A DNA stretch of 64,000 bases from Stenotrophomonas rhizophila (GCF_007667275.1 NZ_VDQT01000001.1:868001-932000), one strand, 5' to 3'. Counted from the stretch's first letter, positions 43,679 to 52,542 are shown. Notes: a model not told the origin generated them from the letters alone. Program-made: numbers and translations.

Positions 43679-44352
43679 TGACCCCTGTTGCAAAGGCCGC
43701 TCCGCGCAGCGCGCGCATGCCCAAGGCCGACGTCGTTGAAATGTTCACGCGGTTGCGCGAACTCAATCCGCATCCGAAGACCGAACTGGAGTACAGCTCA
43801 CCGTTCGAACTGCTGGTCGCCGTGGCGCTGTCCGCGCAGGCCACCGACGTGGGGGTCAACAAGGCCACGCGCAAACTGTTCCCGGTCGCCAATACGCCGC
43901 AGGCGATCCTGGCGCTCGGCGAAGAGGGCCTGAAGAAATACATCGCCACCATCGGCCTGTTCAACGCCAAGGCGAAGAATGTGATCGCTACGTGCCGGCT
44001 GCTGGTCGAGCAGCATGGCGGTGAGGTACCGCGCGACCGCGCAGCGCTGGAGGCGTTGCCCGGGGTCGGTCGCAAGACCGCGAACGTGGTGCTCAACACG
44101 GCCTTCGGAGAGCCGGTGATGGCGGTGGACACGCACATCTTCCGCGTCGCCAACCGCACCGGCCTGGCGCCCGGCAAGGACGTGCGCGCCGTCGAGGACC
44201 TGCTGGTCAAGGTAATTCCGGGCGAGTTCCTGCTCGACGCGCATCATTGGCTGATCCTGCACGGTCGCTATGTGTGCAAGGCGCGCAGGCCGGACTGCCC
44301 GCAGTGCGTGATCCGCGACCTGTGCCGCTTCAAACAGAAGACCGTCGCCTGA
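43678..44352 (+). CDS. nth: Endonuclease III
   Basis: DNA glycosylase/AP lyase for oxidised pyrimidines, 224 aa. The helix-hairpin-helix LPGVGRKTANVVL holds the catalytic Lys133, and Asp151 follows in AVDTHIFRV. The [4Fe-4S] cysteines are 200, 207, 210 and 216 (C-x6-C-x2-C-x5-C). In some relatives rnf genes precede nth; here it is the small basic protein. Confidence 0.96.
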   Translation: MTPVAKAAPRSARMPKADVVEMFTRLRELNPHPKTELEYSSPFELLVAVALSAQATDVGVNKATRKLFPVANTPQAILALGEEGLKKYIATIGLFNAKAKNVIATCRLLVEQHGGEVPRDRAALEALPGVGRKTANVVLNTAFGEPVMAVDTHIFRVANRTGLAPGKDVRAVEDLLVKVIPGEFLLDAHHWLILHGRYVCKARRPDCPQCVIRDLCRFKQKTVA

Positions 44353-44461
44353 GCCACGTCGGCCACTGCCATCTGCGCGCAACCGGGCAGTCATCTGTTT
44401 CGGGCAGTTTTGGCAACCCCAGCAACAGCTTGCCCCGGGGCCGGGGCTGCTTTGCCTGAAA

Positions 44462-44479
44462 CTGTCATATTTACGCAAT
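44462..44479 (+). promoter_or_regulatory. Putative PhoB box upstream of the phosphate porin
   Basis: A perfect CTGTCAT (44462-44468), a T-rich 4-base spacer and a weak second half ACGCAAT (44473-44479). It lies 55 bp before the porin ATG. The perfect half-site and the gene's function support it; the second half alone would not. Confidence 0.45.
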
Positions 44480-44533
44480 CTTCACTTATTAGCCTGCGCA
44501 GCATCTTCCCACCTGCCTGCAAGGCTCCTTTCC

Positions 44534-45745
44534 ATGAAACTGCATCGCCAACTCCTCACTGCGGCCGTGGCTGCTGCGCTGTTCGTGCCGGCCGCCCACG
44601 CTGAAGTGGCCATCGACGTGATCGGCGGCTCGGAGATCACCTTCGAAGGCCTGGTCCAGGCCGACGGCAACTGGTTCGACAACGATGTGACCGATCTCAA
44701 TGGCGGCGATGCCGCCAACGGCAAGGACAGCGAATTCGAACTGCGCCGCGCCGAGCTGGTGCTGAAGGGCAAGGGCCCGGGCAACGTGGAATGGGTGGTC
44801 GGCTACGACGCCAAGGCCGACAAGTTCCTGGACACCAACGTCAAGTACAAGCTGGCCGGCAACGCCAACCACTTCGTGCAGCTGGGCCAGTTCAAGCAGC
44901 CCAACAGCCTGGAAGAGCTGTCCAGCACCAAGAACAACGACTTCATCTCCAAGGCCGCGGTCACCAACACCTACGCGGTCGCCCGCCGCCTGGGTGGCGC
45001 GTACAGCTTCGGCGACAACAACTGGTCGGTCACCGCCAGCGCGTTCGGTCGCGAACTGACCCGCAACCTGGCCCACGGCAGCGGCTATGGCGCGCGCGGC
45101 ACCTGGGCGCCGATCAATGAGAAGGGCCAGGTCCTGCACTTCGGCCTGAGCTACGTCGACTACGACACCGACGCCGACACCCTGCGCGTGCGCGCCCGTC
45201 CGAACGCCGACCTGGCCACCGCGCGCCTGGTCGACAGCGGCAACATGACCGACACCGACCGGGTCAAGACCATCGGCGCCGAAGCGATGTACATCGGCGG
45301 TCCGTTCAAGGCCCAGGCCGAGTACTACACCAGCGAAGCCAAGCGCATGACGCGCGACAACTACACCAGCGACGGCTTCTACGTCAGCGGCCTGTGGAAC
45401 ATCACCGGTGAAAGCTGGGGCTACAAGAGCGGCGTGCCGACCACCGGCCTGCCGGACGAGCCGGGCCGCGGCATGTGGCAGCTGGGTGCGCGTTACGACT
45501 CGATGAACCTGGACGACGGTCATCTCAACGCCAACCCGGTTGCCGGTCGCCCGCCGATCGTGGACGGCGTGCTGGGTGGCAAGATGGACATCTGGACCGT
45601 GGGCGTGAACTACTACTGGCGCTCCAACACCAAGTTCGCGCTGAACTACGTGATGGTCGACAGCAAGAAGTACAGCTCGGCCAGCCGTACCTTCGTCAAC
45701 GACGACCCGAACATCCTGGAAGCCCGCCTGCAGTTCTTCTGGTAA
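44534..45745 (+). CDS. oprP: Phosphate-selective porin, OprO/OprP family
   Basis: 403-aa outer-membrane beta-barrel with signal peptide MKLHRQLLTAAVAAALFVPAAHA. It has GSEITFEGLVQADGNWF, LRRAELVLKGKG, RRLGGAYSF and the aromatic C-terminus LQFFW needed for barrel assembly. It is next to the pst operon and probably feeds it with phosphate or polyphosphate across the outer membrane. A terminator follows. Confidence 0.9.
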   Translation: MKLHRQLLTAAVAAALFVPAAHAEVAIDVIGGSEITFEGLVQADGNWFDNDVTDLNGGDAANGKDSEFELRRAELVLKGKGPGNVEWVVGYDAKADKFLDTNVKYKLAGNANHFVQLGQFKQPNSLEELSSTKNNDFISKAAVTNTYAVARRLGGAYSFGDNNWSVTASAFGRELTRNLAHGSGYGARGTWAPINEKGQVLHFGLSYVDYDTDADTLRVRARPNADLATARLVDSGNMTDTDRVKTIGAEAMYIGGPFKAQAEYYTSEAKRMTRDNYTSDGFYVSGLWNITGESWGYKSGVPTTGLPDEPGRGMWQLGARYDSMNLDDGHLNANPVAGRPPIVDGVLGGKMDIWTVGVNYYWRSNTKFALNYVMVDSKKYSSASRTFVNDDPNILEARLQFFW

Positions 45746-45772
45746 GTCTCGCGGCACCGGTTTGATCGAGAG

Positions 45773-45801
45773 AGGGCGCAGCTTGGGCTGCGCCCTTTTT
45801 T
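45773..45801 (+). terminator. Rho-independent terminator of the porin gene
   Basis: AGGGCGCAGC-TTGG-GCTGCGCCCT (10-bp stem) followed by six T, 28 bp after the stop. Confidence 0.9.
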
Positions 45802-45885
45802 GGTTCCATTTCCATGCGTTACCGGGCGTTGAACATTTCACGGCGGTCGTCTGTCGACCGACCCTACCGGGCCCACCTGCGGACC

Positions 45886-46020
45886 GTAGAGCCACGCCCT
45901 GCGTGGCTGCACCCACCGACCAACCAGACCCCGCGCGTCCGTAGAGCCACGCCCTGCGTGGCTGGACCCACCGACCATCTAAGCTCCGCCCGCTCCCATA
46001 GAGCCACGCCCTGCGTGGCT
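45886..46020 (+). repeat. Three direct GTAG-headed repeats
   Basis: Copies at 45886-45908, 45941-45963 and 45998-46020 (the last starts ATAG), all with stem AGCCACG. They are regularly spaced (55 and 57 bp), with related CACCGACCA linkers after the first two. They lie between the porin terminator and the pstS1 PhoB boxes; no gene was seen in this 397-bp gap. Confidence 0.88.
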
Positions 46021-46037
46021 GCAACCACCCGCCATCC

Positions 46038-46088
46038 ATGTCATGCGGCCGTCATATGACAGACGTCGCGCTGTCATTGAACCGTTAT
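46038..46088 (+). promoter_or_regulatory. PhoB-box array before pstS1
   Basis: Five 7-mers at exact 11-bp steps: ATGTCAT (46038), CCGTCAT (46049), CAGACGT (46060), CTGTCAT (46071), CCGTTAT (46082). The PhoB consensus half-site is CTGTCAT with 4-base spacers. The best box is CTGTCAT-TGAA-CCGTTAT, 55 bp before the start codon. Confidence 0.75.
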
Positions 46089-46142
46089 GGAATAGGCACC
46101 GGGCGGGAAACCCCGCACCACCATCCATCCCAGGAGCCACCC

Positions 46143-47162
46143 GTGATCCACGCCTTCAAGTCGCGCGCCGCCGTTGCCGTCCTCGCCGCGTCGTCCGTGT
46201 TCGCCGCCAATGCCGCCGATGTGACCGGCGCGGGCGCATCGTTCATCTACCCGGTCATGTCCAAGTGGTCGGCCGATTACAACGCCGCCACCGGCAAGAA
46301 GGTCAATTACCAGTCGATCGGCTCGGGCGGCGGCATCGCCCAGATCAAGGCCAAGACGGTTGACTTCGGCTCCTCCGACGCCCCGCTGAAGCCGGAAGAG
46401 CTGGCCACGGCCGGCTTGGCGCAGTTCCCGTCGGTGATCGGCGGCGTGGTGCCGGTGGTCAACGTTCCGGGCATCACCCCGGGGCAGCTGAAGCTGGACG
46501 GCCCGACCCTGGCCAACATCTTCCTCGGCAAGACCAAGACCTGGAACGATCCGGCGATTGCCGCCCTGAACCCGGGCGTCGCCCTGCCGAACCAGAAGAT
46601 CACCATCGTGCACCGCTCCGACGGCTCGGGCACCACCTTCAACTTCGTCAACTACCTGTCCAAGGTCAGCCCGGACTGGAAAAGCAAGGTCGGTGAAGGC
46701 ACCTCGGTCCAGTGGCCGGCCGGCATCGGCGGCAAGGGCAACGAAGGCGTGGCCGCCTACGTGAAGCAGATCAAGGGCGGCATCGGCTACGTCGAACTGT
46801 CCTACGCGCTGCAGAACAAGCTGGCCTACACCGCGATGAAGAACGCGTCGGGCAAGGTCGTGCAGCCGAGCGACGCATCGTTCTCCGCCGCTGCCGCCAG
46901 CGCCGACTGGGCGAACGCCAAGGACTTCTACCTGGTCATGACCAATGCCCCGGGTGCCGAAGCATGGCCGATCACCGCCACCAACTTCATCCTGGTGCAG
47001 AAGCAGCCGAAGAACGCGGCCGGCGCCAAGTCCGCCCAGGAATTCTTCCGCTGGATCTACAAGAACGGTGACGCCCAGGCCAAGCAGCTGGACTACGTGC
47101 CGCTGCCGGACGCCCTGGTCAAGCAGATCGAGACCTACTGGTCGCAGAACCTGAAATATTGA
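46143..47162 (+). CDS. pstS: Phosphate-binding protein PstS (copy 1)
   Basis: Periplasmic phosphate receptor, 339 aa from a GTG with an AGGAG site. Signal peptide to about residue 25 (ANAADVTGAG). The phosphate contacts are in TGAGASFIYPV, SIGSGGGIAQ, VDFGSSDAPL and HRSDGSGTTF. It is closely similar to copy 2 through the whole mature part, so they are recent paralogues. No lipobox, unlike copy 2: probably soluble. It has its own terminator. Confidence 0.95.
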   Translation: MIHAFKSRAAVAVLAASSVFAANAADVTGAGASFIYPVMSKWSADYNAATGKKVNYQSIGSGGGIAQIKAKTVDFGSSDAPLKPEELATAGLAQFPSVIGGVVPVVNVPGITPGQLKLDGPTLANIFLGKTKTWNDPAIAALNPGVALPNQKITIVHRSDGSGTTFNFVNYLSKVSPDWKSKVGEGTSVQWPAGIGGKGNEGVAAYVKQIKGGIGYVELSYALQNKLAYTAMKNASGKVVQPSDASFSAAAASADWANAKDFYLVMTNAPGAEAWPITATNFILVQKQPKNAAGAKSAQEFFRWIYKNGDAQAKQLDYVPLPDALVKQIETYWSQNLKY

Positions 47163-47170
47163 TCGTGGTG

Positions 47171-47302
47171 CGTCACGACCAACGGTCGTGACCTACCCCG
47201 GTATTGGTGCATCACGACCAATGGTCGTGACCTACCCCGGTATTGGTGCATCACGACCAATGGTCGTGACCTACCCGGTAGGTACCGACCGTTGGTCGGT
47301 AC
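47171..47302. repeat. Cluster of four GTAG palindromes, three in 39-bp tandem
   Basis: Minus copies at 47171-47196, 47210-47235 and 47249-47274 share the linker CCCGGTATTGGTG and repeat every 39 bp. A plus copy at 47278-47302 (GACCGTTGGTC) faces them. They directly follow the pstS1 stop. Confidence 0.88.
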
Positions 47303-47354
47303 ACAACGAAGCAACGGTGTCGCCAGGTCCTCTCTCCCCCTGGCGGCACCAGCG

Positions 47355-47386
47355 GCGCGGATCGAAAGGTCCGCGCTTTTTTTTTT
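47355..47386 (+). terminator. Strong rho-independent terminator after pstS1
   Basis: GCGCGGATC-GAAA-GGTCCGCGC stem-loop (GAAA tetraloop, one G-T pair) followed by ten T. It isolates copy 1 from the pst operon that starts with copy 2. Confidence 0.9.
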
Positions 47387-47392
47387 AGAGGC

Positions 47393-47746
47393 GTGGGGCA
47401 ATGGCTTCGATCGACTTCGCTGCGAGCGTGGGGAGCCCCGCCGCGGCCGGCAGGCCCCTGTGCAAATGTCCCCCGGCGTCGGCCTGCGGCCGCCCCCTCC
47501 TCCTTTACTTTGCCAGGAGCCTGCCGTCCGCGACGGGGCAGGTCTTCCGGCACGCGCAAGCTAAAGCCGAAGCACGTGGCAACGCCGGTGGATCGAGTGC
47601 CGGGGCGGCATACCCTTGGAGGCGAAGTAAAGGAGGAGGTGTCGGCCTACGGCCGACGCCGGGGGACATTCGCCGGAAAGGGTGTGCCGCCCCGGCACTC
47701 GATCCACCGGCAGCCGCTGTAGATCCCCCGCCAGCCCTTGCCCCAC
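47393..47746. repeat. Nested inverted-repeat element between the two pstS genes
   Basis: No credible gene in this stretch. Three nested or interleaved arm pairs are seen: 47393-47404 with 47735-47746 (11 of 12 bp); about 47466-47513 with 47621-47669 (about 42 of 48 bp, including CTCCTCCTTTACTT); and 47584-47617 with 47678-47711 (33 of 34 bp, core GAGTGCCGGGGCGGCA). Reading frames across it look like repeat translations. It is probably a dispersed structured repeat or a non-coding RNA. Confidence 0.6.
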
Positions 47747-47772
47747 GGGCCTCCGGCGTGCCTCCGGTCACA

Positions 47773-47801
47773 GCGTCATCAAGCTGTAACAAAAACATCA
47801 T
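47773..47801 (+). promoter_or_regulatory. Putative PhoB boxes before pstS2
   Basis: GCGTCAT (47773), CTGTAAC (47784) and ACATCAT (47795) at 11-bp steps, with an AAAA spacer. Each half matches CTGTCAT at 4 or 5 of 7 bases. The phasing is right, but it is weaker than the copy 1 array. Confidence 0.5.
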
Positions 47802-47856
47802 TTCATAGCAGCGTCAGCCGGCGAGCCCGGCACCCCATCCCGCTACGGAGTGACGC

Positions 47857-48948
47857 ATGAAACTGCATTCGGCCGGCTTCGCCGCCCTTTCCCTGGCCAT
47901 CGCGCTGGGCCTGTCCGCCTGCAAGCCGGCCGCCGAAGGCCAGGCTACCGCCCCGGCAGAAGGCGCTCCCGCCGCAGCCCCGGCCGCCGGCGACAAGCTG
48001 ACCGCCGAAATTTCCGGCGCCGGCGCCTCCTTCATCTTCCCGCTGGTGTCCAAGTGGTCGGCCGACTACAACGCCGCCACCGGCGCCAAGGTCAATTACC
48101 AGTCGATCGGCTCGGGCGGCGGTATCGCCCAGATCAAGGCCGGCACGGTCGATTTCGGTTCATCCGACAAGCCGCTGTCCAGCGAAGAGCTGGCCCAGGC
48201 CGGCCTGGGCCAGTTCCCGTCGGCAATCGGCGGCGTGGTCCCGGTGGTCAACATCGACGGCCTGGAAGCCGGCAAGCTGCGCCTGAGCGGCCCGCTGCTG
48301 GCCGACATCTTCCTGGGCAAGATCAAGACCTGGAACGACCCGGCCATCCTCGCCGCCAACCCGGGCGTGAAGCTGCCCGACGGCAAGATCACCCTGGTCC
48401 ACCGTTCGGACGGCTCGGGCACCACCTTCAACTTCTCCAACTACCTGTCCAAGGTCAGCCCGGACTGGAAGAGCAAGGTCGGTGAAGGCACCTCGGTGCA
48501 GTGGCCGGACGGCGTGGGTGGCAAGGGCAACGAAGGCGTGGCCTCGTACGTGAAGCAGATCAAGGGCTCGATCGGCTACGTCGAACTGGCCTACGCGCTG
48601 CAGAACGGCATGCCGTACGCGTCCATGCAGAACGCCGCCGGCAACTGGGTGCTGCCGACCGCCGACACCTTCGCCGCCGCGGCCGCCAGCGCCGACTGGG
48701 CCAGCGCCAAGGACTTCAACCTGGTCATCACCAACGCCCCGGGCGACCAGGCGTGGCCGATCACCGCCACCAATTTCATGATGATGCACAAGCAGCCCAA
48801 GGATGCCCAGCGCAGCAAGGACACCCTCGCGTTCTTCAAGTGGGCCTTCGAAAGCGGCCAGGCCCAGGCCAACGAACTGCACTACGTGCCGCTGCCGGCC
48901 GAGCTGGTGAAGCAGATCGAAGGCTACTGGACCGCTGAATTCAAGTAA
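47857..48948 (+). CDS. pstS: Phosphate-binding lipoprotein PstS (copy 2)
   Basis: 363 aa. The lipobox LGLSAC at residues 17-22 (Cys22) makes it a lipoprotein; an alanine/proline/glutamate-rich linker of about 25 residues joins it to the receptor domain. The phosphate-binding motifs are as in copy 1. It is 68 bp before pstC and is probably the copy expressed with the transporter. Confidence 0.95.
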   Translation: MKLHSAGFAALSLAIALGLSACKPAAEGQATAPAEGAPAAAPAAGDKLTAEISGAGASFIFPLVSKWSADYNAATGAKVNYQSIGSGGGIAQIKAGTVDFGSSDKPLSSEELAQAGLGQFPSAIGGVVPVVNIDGLEAGKLRLSGPLLADIFLGKIKTWNDPAILAANPGVKLPDGKITLVHRSDGSGTTFNFSNYLSKVSPDWKSKVGEGTSVQWPDGVGGKGNEGVASYVKQIKGSIGYVELAYALQNGMPYASMQNAAGNWVLPTADTFAAAAASADWASAKDFNLVITNAPGDQAWPITATNFMMMHKQPKDAQRSKDTLAFFKWAFESGQAQANELHYVPLPAELVKQIEGYWTAEFK

Positions 48949-49016
48949 CAGCTCCGGGCCCGCGTCCAACGCGGGCCCGGCACACCCCACATCCTCCTCG
49001 GGCCCCAGCCTTTCCC

Positions 49017-49985
49017 ATGAATGCCATCGCCCAGCCTGTACCGGCACCCTCCACGCGCGACCTGCGTGATGCACGCAACGACAAACTGTTCCGATGGGTG
49101 CTGATCGCCACCGTTGTCCTGGTGCTGGTCGCCCTGGCCTGCGCTGCGCTCTCGATGCTGTGGGGCGGCCGCCATGCCCTGCAGGAGCAGGGCCTGAGCT
49201 TCTTCTATTCCTCCGACTGGAATCCGGTCGAAAACAAGTTCGGTGCACTGGCCCCGATCTACGGCACCCTGGTCACCGCGGTGATCGCAATGATCATCGC
49301 CGTGCCAGTGAGCTTCGGCATTGCCTTCTTCCTCACCGAAGTGGCGCCGCGCTGGATGCGTGGCCCGGTCGGTACCGCCATCGAACTGCTGGCCGGCATT
49401 CCCTCGATCATCTACGGCATGTGGGGCCTGTTCGTGCTGGTGCCGGTGATGACCGAGTACGTCACCCCCACCCTCAACGAAACCCTGGGCGAGTGGCCGA
49501 TCATCGGCCCGCTGTTCCAGGGCCCGCCGCTCGGCATCGGCGTACTCACCGCTGGCTTCGTGCTGGCGATCATGGTCATTCCGTTCATCTCATCGGTGAT
49601 GCGCGAAGTGTTCCTGACCGTCCCTACCCGCCTGAAGGAATCGGCCTACGCGCTGGGTTCGACCAAGTGGGAAGTGAGCTGGGACATCGTGCTGCCCTAC
49701 ACCCGCTCGGCGGTGATCGGCGGCATCTTCCTCGGCCTCGGCCGTGCGCTCGGTGAAACCATGGCGGTGGCGTTCGTGATCGGCAACAGCGTGCGCCTGT
49801 CGCCATCGCTGCTGGAGCCGGGCACGACCATTGCCGCACTGATCGCCAACGACTTCGGCGAAGCGACTGAAACCTATCGCTCGGCACTGCTGCTGCTTGG
49901 CTTCGTGCTGTTCATCGTGACCTTCGTGGTGCTGGCAATCGCCCGCCTGATGCTGATGCGCCTGTCCCGCAAGGAGGGCAACTGA
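49017..49985 (+). CDS. pstC: Phosphate ABC transporter permease PstC
   Basis: 322-aa inner-membrane permease with about six membrane segments. GIPSIIYGMWGLFVLVPVM and the EAA-like loop LKESAYALGSTKWEV are family marks. The stop overlaps the pstA start by one base (TGATG). Confidence 0.95.
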   Translation: MNAIAQPVPAPSTRDLRDARNDKLFRWVLIATVVLVLVALACAALSMLWGGRHALQEQGLSFFYSSDWNPVENKFGALAPIYGTLVTAVIAMIIAVPVSFGIAFFLTEVAPRWMRGPVGTAIELLAGIPSIIYGMWGLFVLVPVMTEYVTPTLNETLGEWPIIGPLFQGPPLGIGVLTAGFVLAIMVIPFISSVMREVFLTVPTRLKESAYALGSTKWEVSWDIVLPYTRSAVIGGIFLGLGRALGETMAVAFVIGNSVRLSPSLLEPGTTIAALIANDFGEATETYRSALLLLGFVLFIVTFVVLAIARLMLMRLSRKEGN

Positions 49986-50860
49986 TGTCCACCGCCGTCG
50001 CTTCCAATCCGCAGCCGCTCTACCTGCGCCGCCGCATCGTCAACATCACCGCCCTGCTGCTGTCGTGCCTGACCGCGCTGTTCGGCCTGTTCTTCCTCGG
50101 CTGGATCCTGCTCACCCTGGCGTCCAAGGGCCTGGCCGGGATCAACCTGGACCTGTTCACCCGGATGACCCCGCCGCCCATGCAGGAAGGCGGCCTGGCC
50201 AATGCCTTCTTCGGCAGCGCGGTGATGTGTGCGATGGCGATCGCCATCGGCACCCCGCTGGGCGTGCTGGCCGGCACCTGGCTGGCCGAGTACGGCAACT
50301 TCCGCAAGGCAGGCACGGTGGTGCGCTTCGTCAACGACATCCTGCTCTCGGCCCCGTCGATCGTGCTCGGCCTGTTCGTCTACACCCTGTACGTGATGCA
50401 GACCGGCGGGCAGTTCTCGGCCTTTGCCGGTGCGCTGTCGCTGGCCTTCATCGTGCTGCCGGTGGTGGTGCGCACCACCGACGAAATGCTGCGCCTGGTG
50501 CCCTCGCAGATGCGTGAAGCAGCGCTGTCGCTCGGTATCCCGCAGTGGAAAGTGACCGTGCAGGTGCTGTACCGCAGCGCCGCCGCCGGCATCATCACCG
50601 GCATCCTGCTGGCCCTGGCCCGCATCTCCGGCGAAACCGCCCCGCTGCTATTCACCGCCTTCGGCAACCAGTACTGGAACAGCAACGTGTTCCAGCCGAT
50701 GGCCAGCGTGCCGGTGGTGATGAACCAGTTCGCCGGCAGCCCGTACGAATCCTGGCAGACGCTGGCCTGGGCCGGCGCGCTGGTGCTGACCCTGTTCGTG
50801 CTGCTGGTCAGCCTCTCCGCGCGCGGCATCCTGCTGCGCAACCGCATCTCCCATGACTGA
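49985..50860 (+). CDS. pstA: Phosphate ABC transporter permease PstA
   Basis: 291-aa partner of Pst[22 protein letters not shown], the EAA loop [15 protein letters not shown] and [22 protein letters not shown] are typical. It couples to pstC, and pstB follows within 20 bp. Confidence 0.95.
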   Translation: MSTAVASNPQPLYLRRRIVNITALLLSCLTALFGLFFLGWILLTLASKGLAGINLDLFTRMTPPPMQEGGLANAFFGSAVMCAMAIAIGTPLGVLAGTWLAEYGNFRKAGTVVRFVNDILLSAPSIVLGLFVYTLYVMQTGGQFSAFAGALSLAFIVLPVVVRTTDEMLRLVPSQMREAALSLGIPQWKVTVQVLYRSAAAGIITGILLALARISGETAPLLFTAFGNQYWNSNVFQPMASVPVVMNQFAGSPYESWQTLAWAGALVLTLFVLLVSLSARGILLRNRISHD

Positions 50861-50879
50861 TCTTTCCGCGGATATCGCC

Positions 50880-51710
50880 ATGAACGACCTCACCAATGCC
50901 GTGCCGATGCAGCGCATCGCGGTGCCGACCTCGCACCAATCGCTGGGCAACCCGGCGCCGACCAAGCTTGCCGCCCGCGGACTGGACTTCTACTACGACA
51001 AGTTCCATGCGCTGAAGAACATCAACCTGGAGATTCCGGAAAAGCGCGTCACCGCGCTGATCGGGCCCTCCGGTTGCGGCAAGTCGACCCTGCTGCGCGT
51101 CTTCAACCGCATCTACGCGCTGTACCCCAAGCTGGAAGCCCGCGGCGAAGTGCTGCTGGACGGCGAGAACATCCTCGCGCCCAAGTACCCGATGAACCGC
51201 CTGCGCAGCAAGGTCGGCATGGTATTCCAGAAGCCGGTGCCGTTCCCGATGACCATCTTCGAGAACGTGGCCTACGGCATCCGCCACCACGAAAAGCTGT
51301 CCAAGGCGGACATGAACGACCGCGTCGAGCACGCCCTGCGCCAGGGCGCGCTGTGGGACGAGGTCAAGGACAAGCTCAACCAGAGCGCGTTGGGCCTGTC
51401 CGGCGGCCAGCAGCAGCGCCTGTGCATCGCCCGTGCCGTGGCGCTGCGCCCGGACGTGCTGCTGCTCGACGAGCCGACCTCGGCGCTGGACCCGATCTCC
51501 ACCAGCCGCATCGAACAGCTGGTCGAAGAGCTCAAGCACGATTACACCATCGTGATCGTCACCCACAACATGCAGCAGGCCGCGCGCGTGTCCGACTACA
51601 CCGCCTTCATGTACCTGGGCGACCTGATCGAACACGACCGCACCGAAGTGATCTTCTCGCAGCCGAACAAGCAGCAGACCGAGGATTACATCACCGGGCG
51701 GTTCGGGTAA
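50880..51710 (+). CDS. pstB: Phosphate ABC transporter ATP-binding protein PstB
   Basis: 276 aa from the ATG at 50880. An ATG at 50853, overlapping pstA by 8 bp, is possible and adds nine residues. Walker [11 protein letters not shown]-loop [10 protein letters not shown], signature LSGGQQQR, Walker [13 protein letters not shown] and [18 protein letters not shown] are all present, the last being diagnostic of PstB. Confidence 0.95.
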   Translation: MNDLTNAVPMQRIAVPTSHQSLGNPAPTKLAARGLDFYYDKFHALKNINLEIPEKRVTALIGPSGCGKSTLLRVFNRIYALYPKLEARGEVLLDGENILAPKYPMNRLRSKVGMVFQKPVPFPMTIFENVAYGIRHHEKLSKADMNDRVEHALRQGALWDEVKDKLNQSALGLSGGQQQRLCIARAVALRPDVLLLDEPTSALDPISTSRIEQLVEELKHDYTIVIVTHNMQQAARVSDYTAFMYLGDLIEHDRTEVIFSQPNKQQTEDYITGRFG

Positions 51711-51739
51711 GCCTTTACCGCCGTTTCGCCAGGCATTGC

Positions 51740-51796
51740 AGCCAGGCAGGGCCTGGCTCTACCGCAACCATCCAGCCGGGCAGTGTCCGGCTTTAC
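51740..51796 (-). repeat. Two GTAG-type repeats between pstB and phoU
   Basis: Minus copies at 51740-51762 (stem AGCCAGGC, ending CTAC) and 51774-51796 (stem AGCCGGRC-like, ending TTAC). They lie inside the operon, so they could affect mRNA processing between pstB and phoU. Confidence 0.75.
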
Positions 51797-51806
51797 GGGA
51801 ACCGTC

Positions 51807-52511
51807 ATGAACATTCCGAACGACCACATCGTCAAGAGCTACGACGAAGAACAGCAGCGGCTGGTGGCCGAGATCGTGCGCATGGGCGAAATGTCCGTGG
51901 CGCAGCTGGAAGCGGCGCTGGACGTGATCGAACGCCGCGACGACAGCGCCGCGCAGCGCATCATTGCCAACGACGAAGCGATCGACAGCCTTGAACAGCA
52001 GATCAGCCATGACGTCATGCGCCTGGCGCTGCGCGGGCCGATGGCGCGCGACCTGCGCGAGATCCTGGCCGGCCTGCGCATTCCGGCCGACATCGAGCGC
52101 ATCGGCGACTACGCGGCCAACGTGGCCAAGCGCTCCATCGCGCTCAGCAAGGTGCCGCCGCTGCCGCAGATCCAGGGCCTGCGCGCCCTGGGTCGCCTGG
52201 CCGCGCAGCAGGTGCGCCGCGCCATCGAGGCTTACCGCGACAACGACGCCGATGCCGCGCTCGCCCTGCGCGACGACGATGCCCGCCTGGACGCGCAGTA
52301 CACCGCGTTGTTCCGCGAGCTGCTGACCTACATGATGGAAGACCCGCGCAACATCACCCCGTGCACCCACCTGCTGTTCATGGCCAAGAACCTGGAGCGG
52401 GTCGGCGACCACGCCACCAACATCGCCGAGAACGTGTGGTTCCTGGTGCATGGCGAGCAGGCGCTGCCGCCGCGCGAGAAGCGCGACGAGACCAGCACCG
52501 AACAGCTGTAG
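51807..52511 (+). CDS. phoU: Phosphate-uptake regulator PhoU
   Basis: 234-aa three-helix-bundle repeat protein that links the Pst transporter to PhoR signalling. Two PhoU repeats carry the metal motifs (IPADIERIGDYAANVAK and NLERVGDHATNIAENV). The ATG at 51807 has a GGGA site. Last gene of the pst operon; phoBR is not in the window. Confidence 0.95.
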   Translation: MNIPNDHIVKSYDEEQQRLVAEIVRMGEMSVAQLEAALDVIERRDDSAAQRIIANDEAIDSLEQQISHDVMRLALRGPMARDLREILAGLRIPADIERIGDYAANVAKRSIALSKVPPLPQIQGLRALGRLAAQQVRRAIEAYRDNDADAALALRDDDARLDAQYTALFRELLTYMMEDPRNITPCTHLLFMAKNLERVGDHATNIAENVWFLVHGEQALPPREKRDETSTEQL

Positions 52512-52542
52512 CAAGCGGGCAGCGGGCGTTACACGCCGTTAC

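Noticed and set aside
45886..47302. Regularly spaced repeats resembling a CRISPR array
   Set aside because: The units are GTAG palindromes, the spacers are near-identical to each other rather than unique, and no cas genes are present.
47401..47808. Apparent 135-codon gene between the two pstS genes
   Set aside because: It translates the nested inverted repeats; both strands give similar low-complexity products and neither has a ribosome site.
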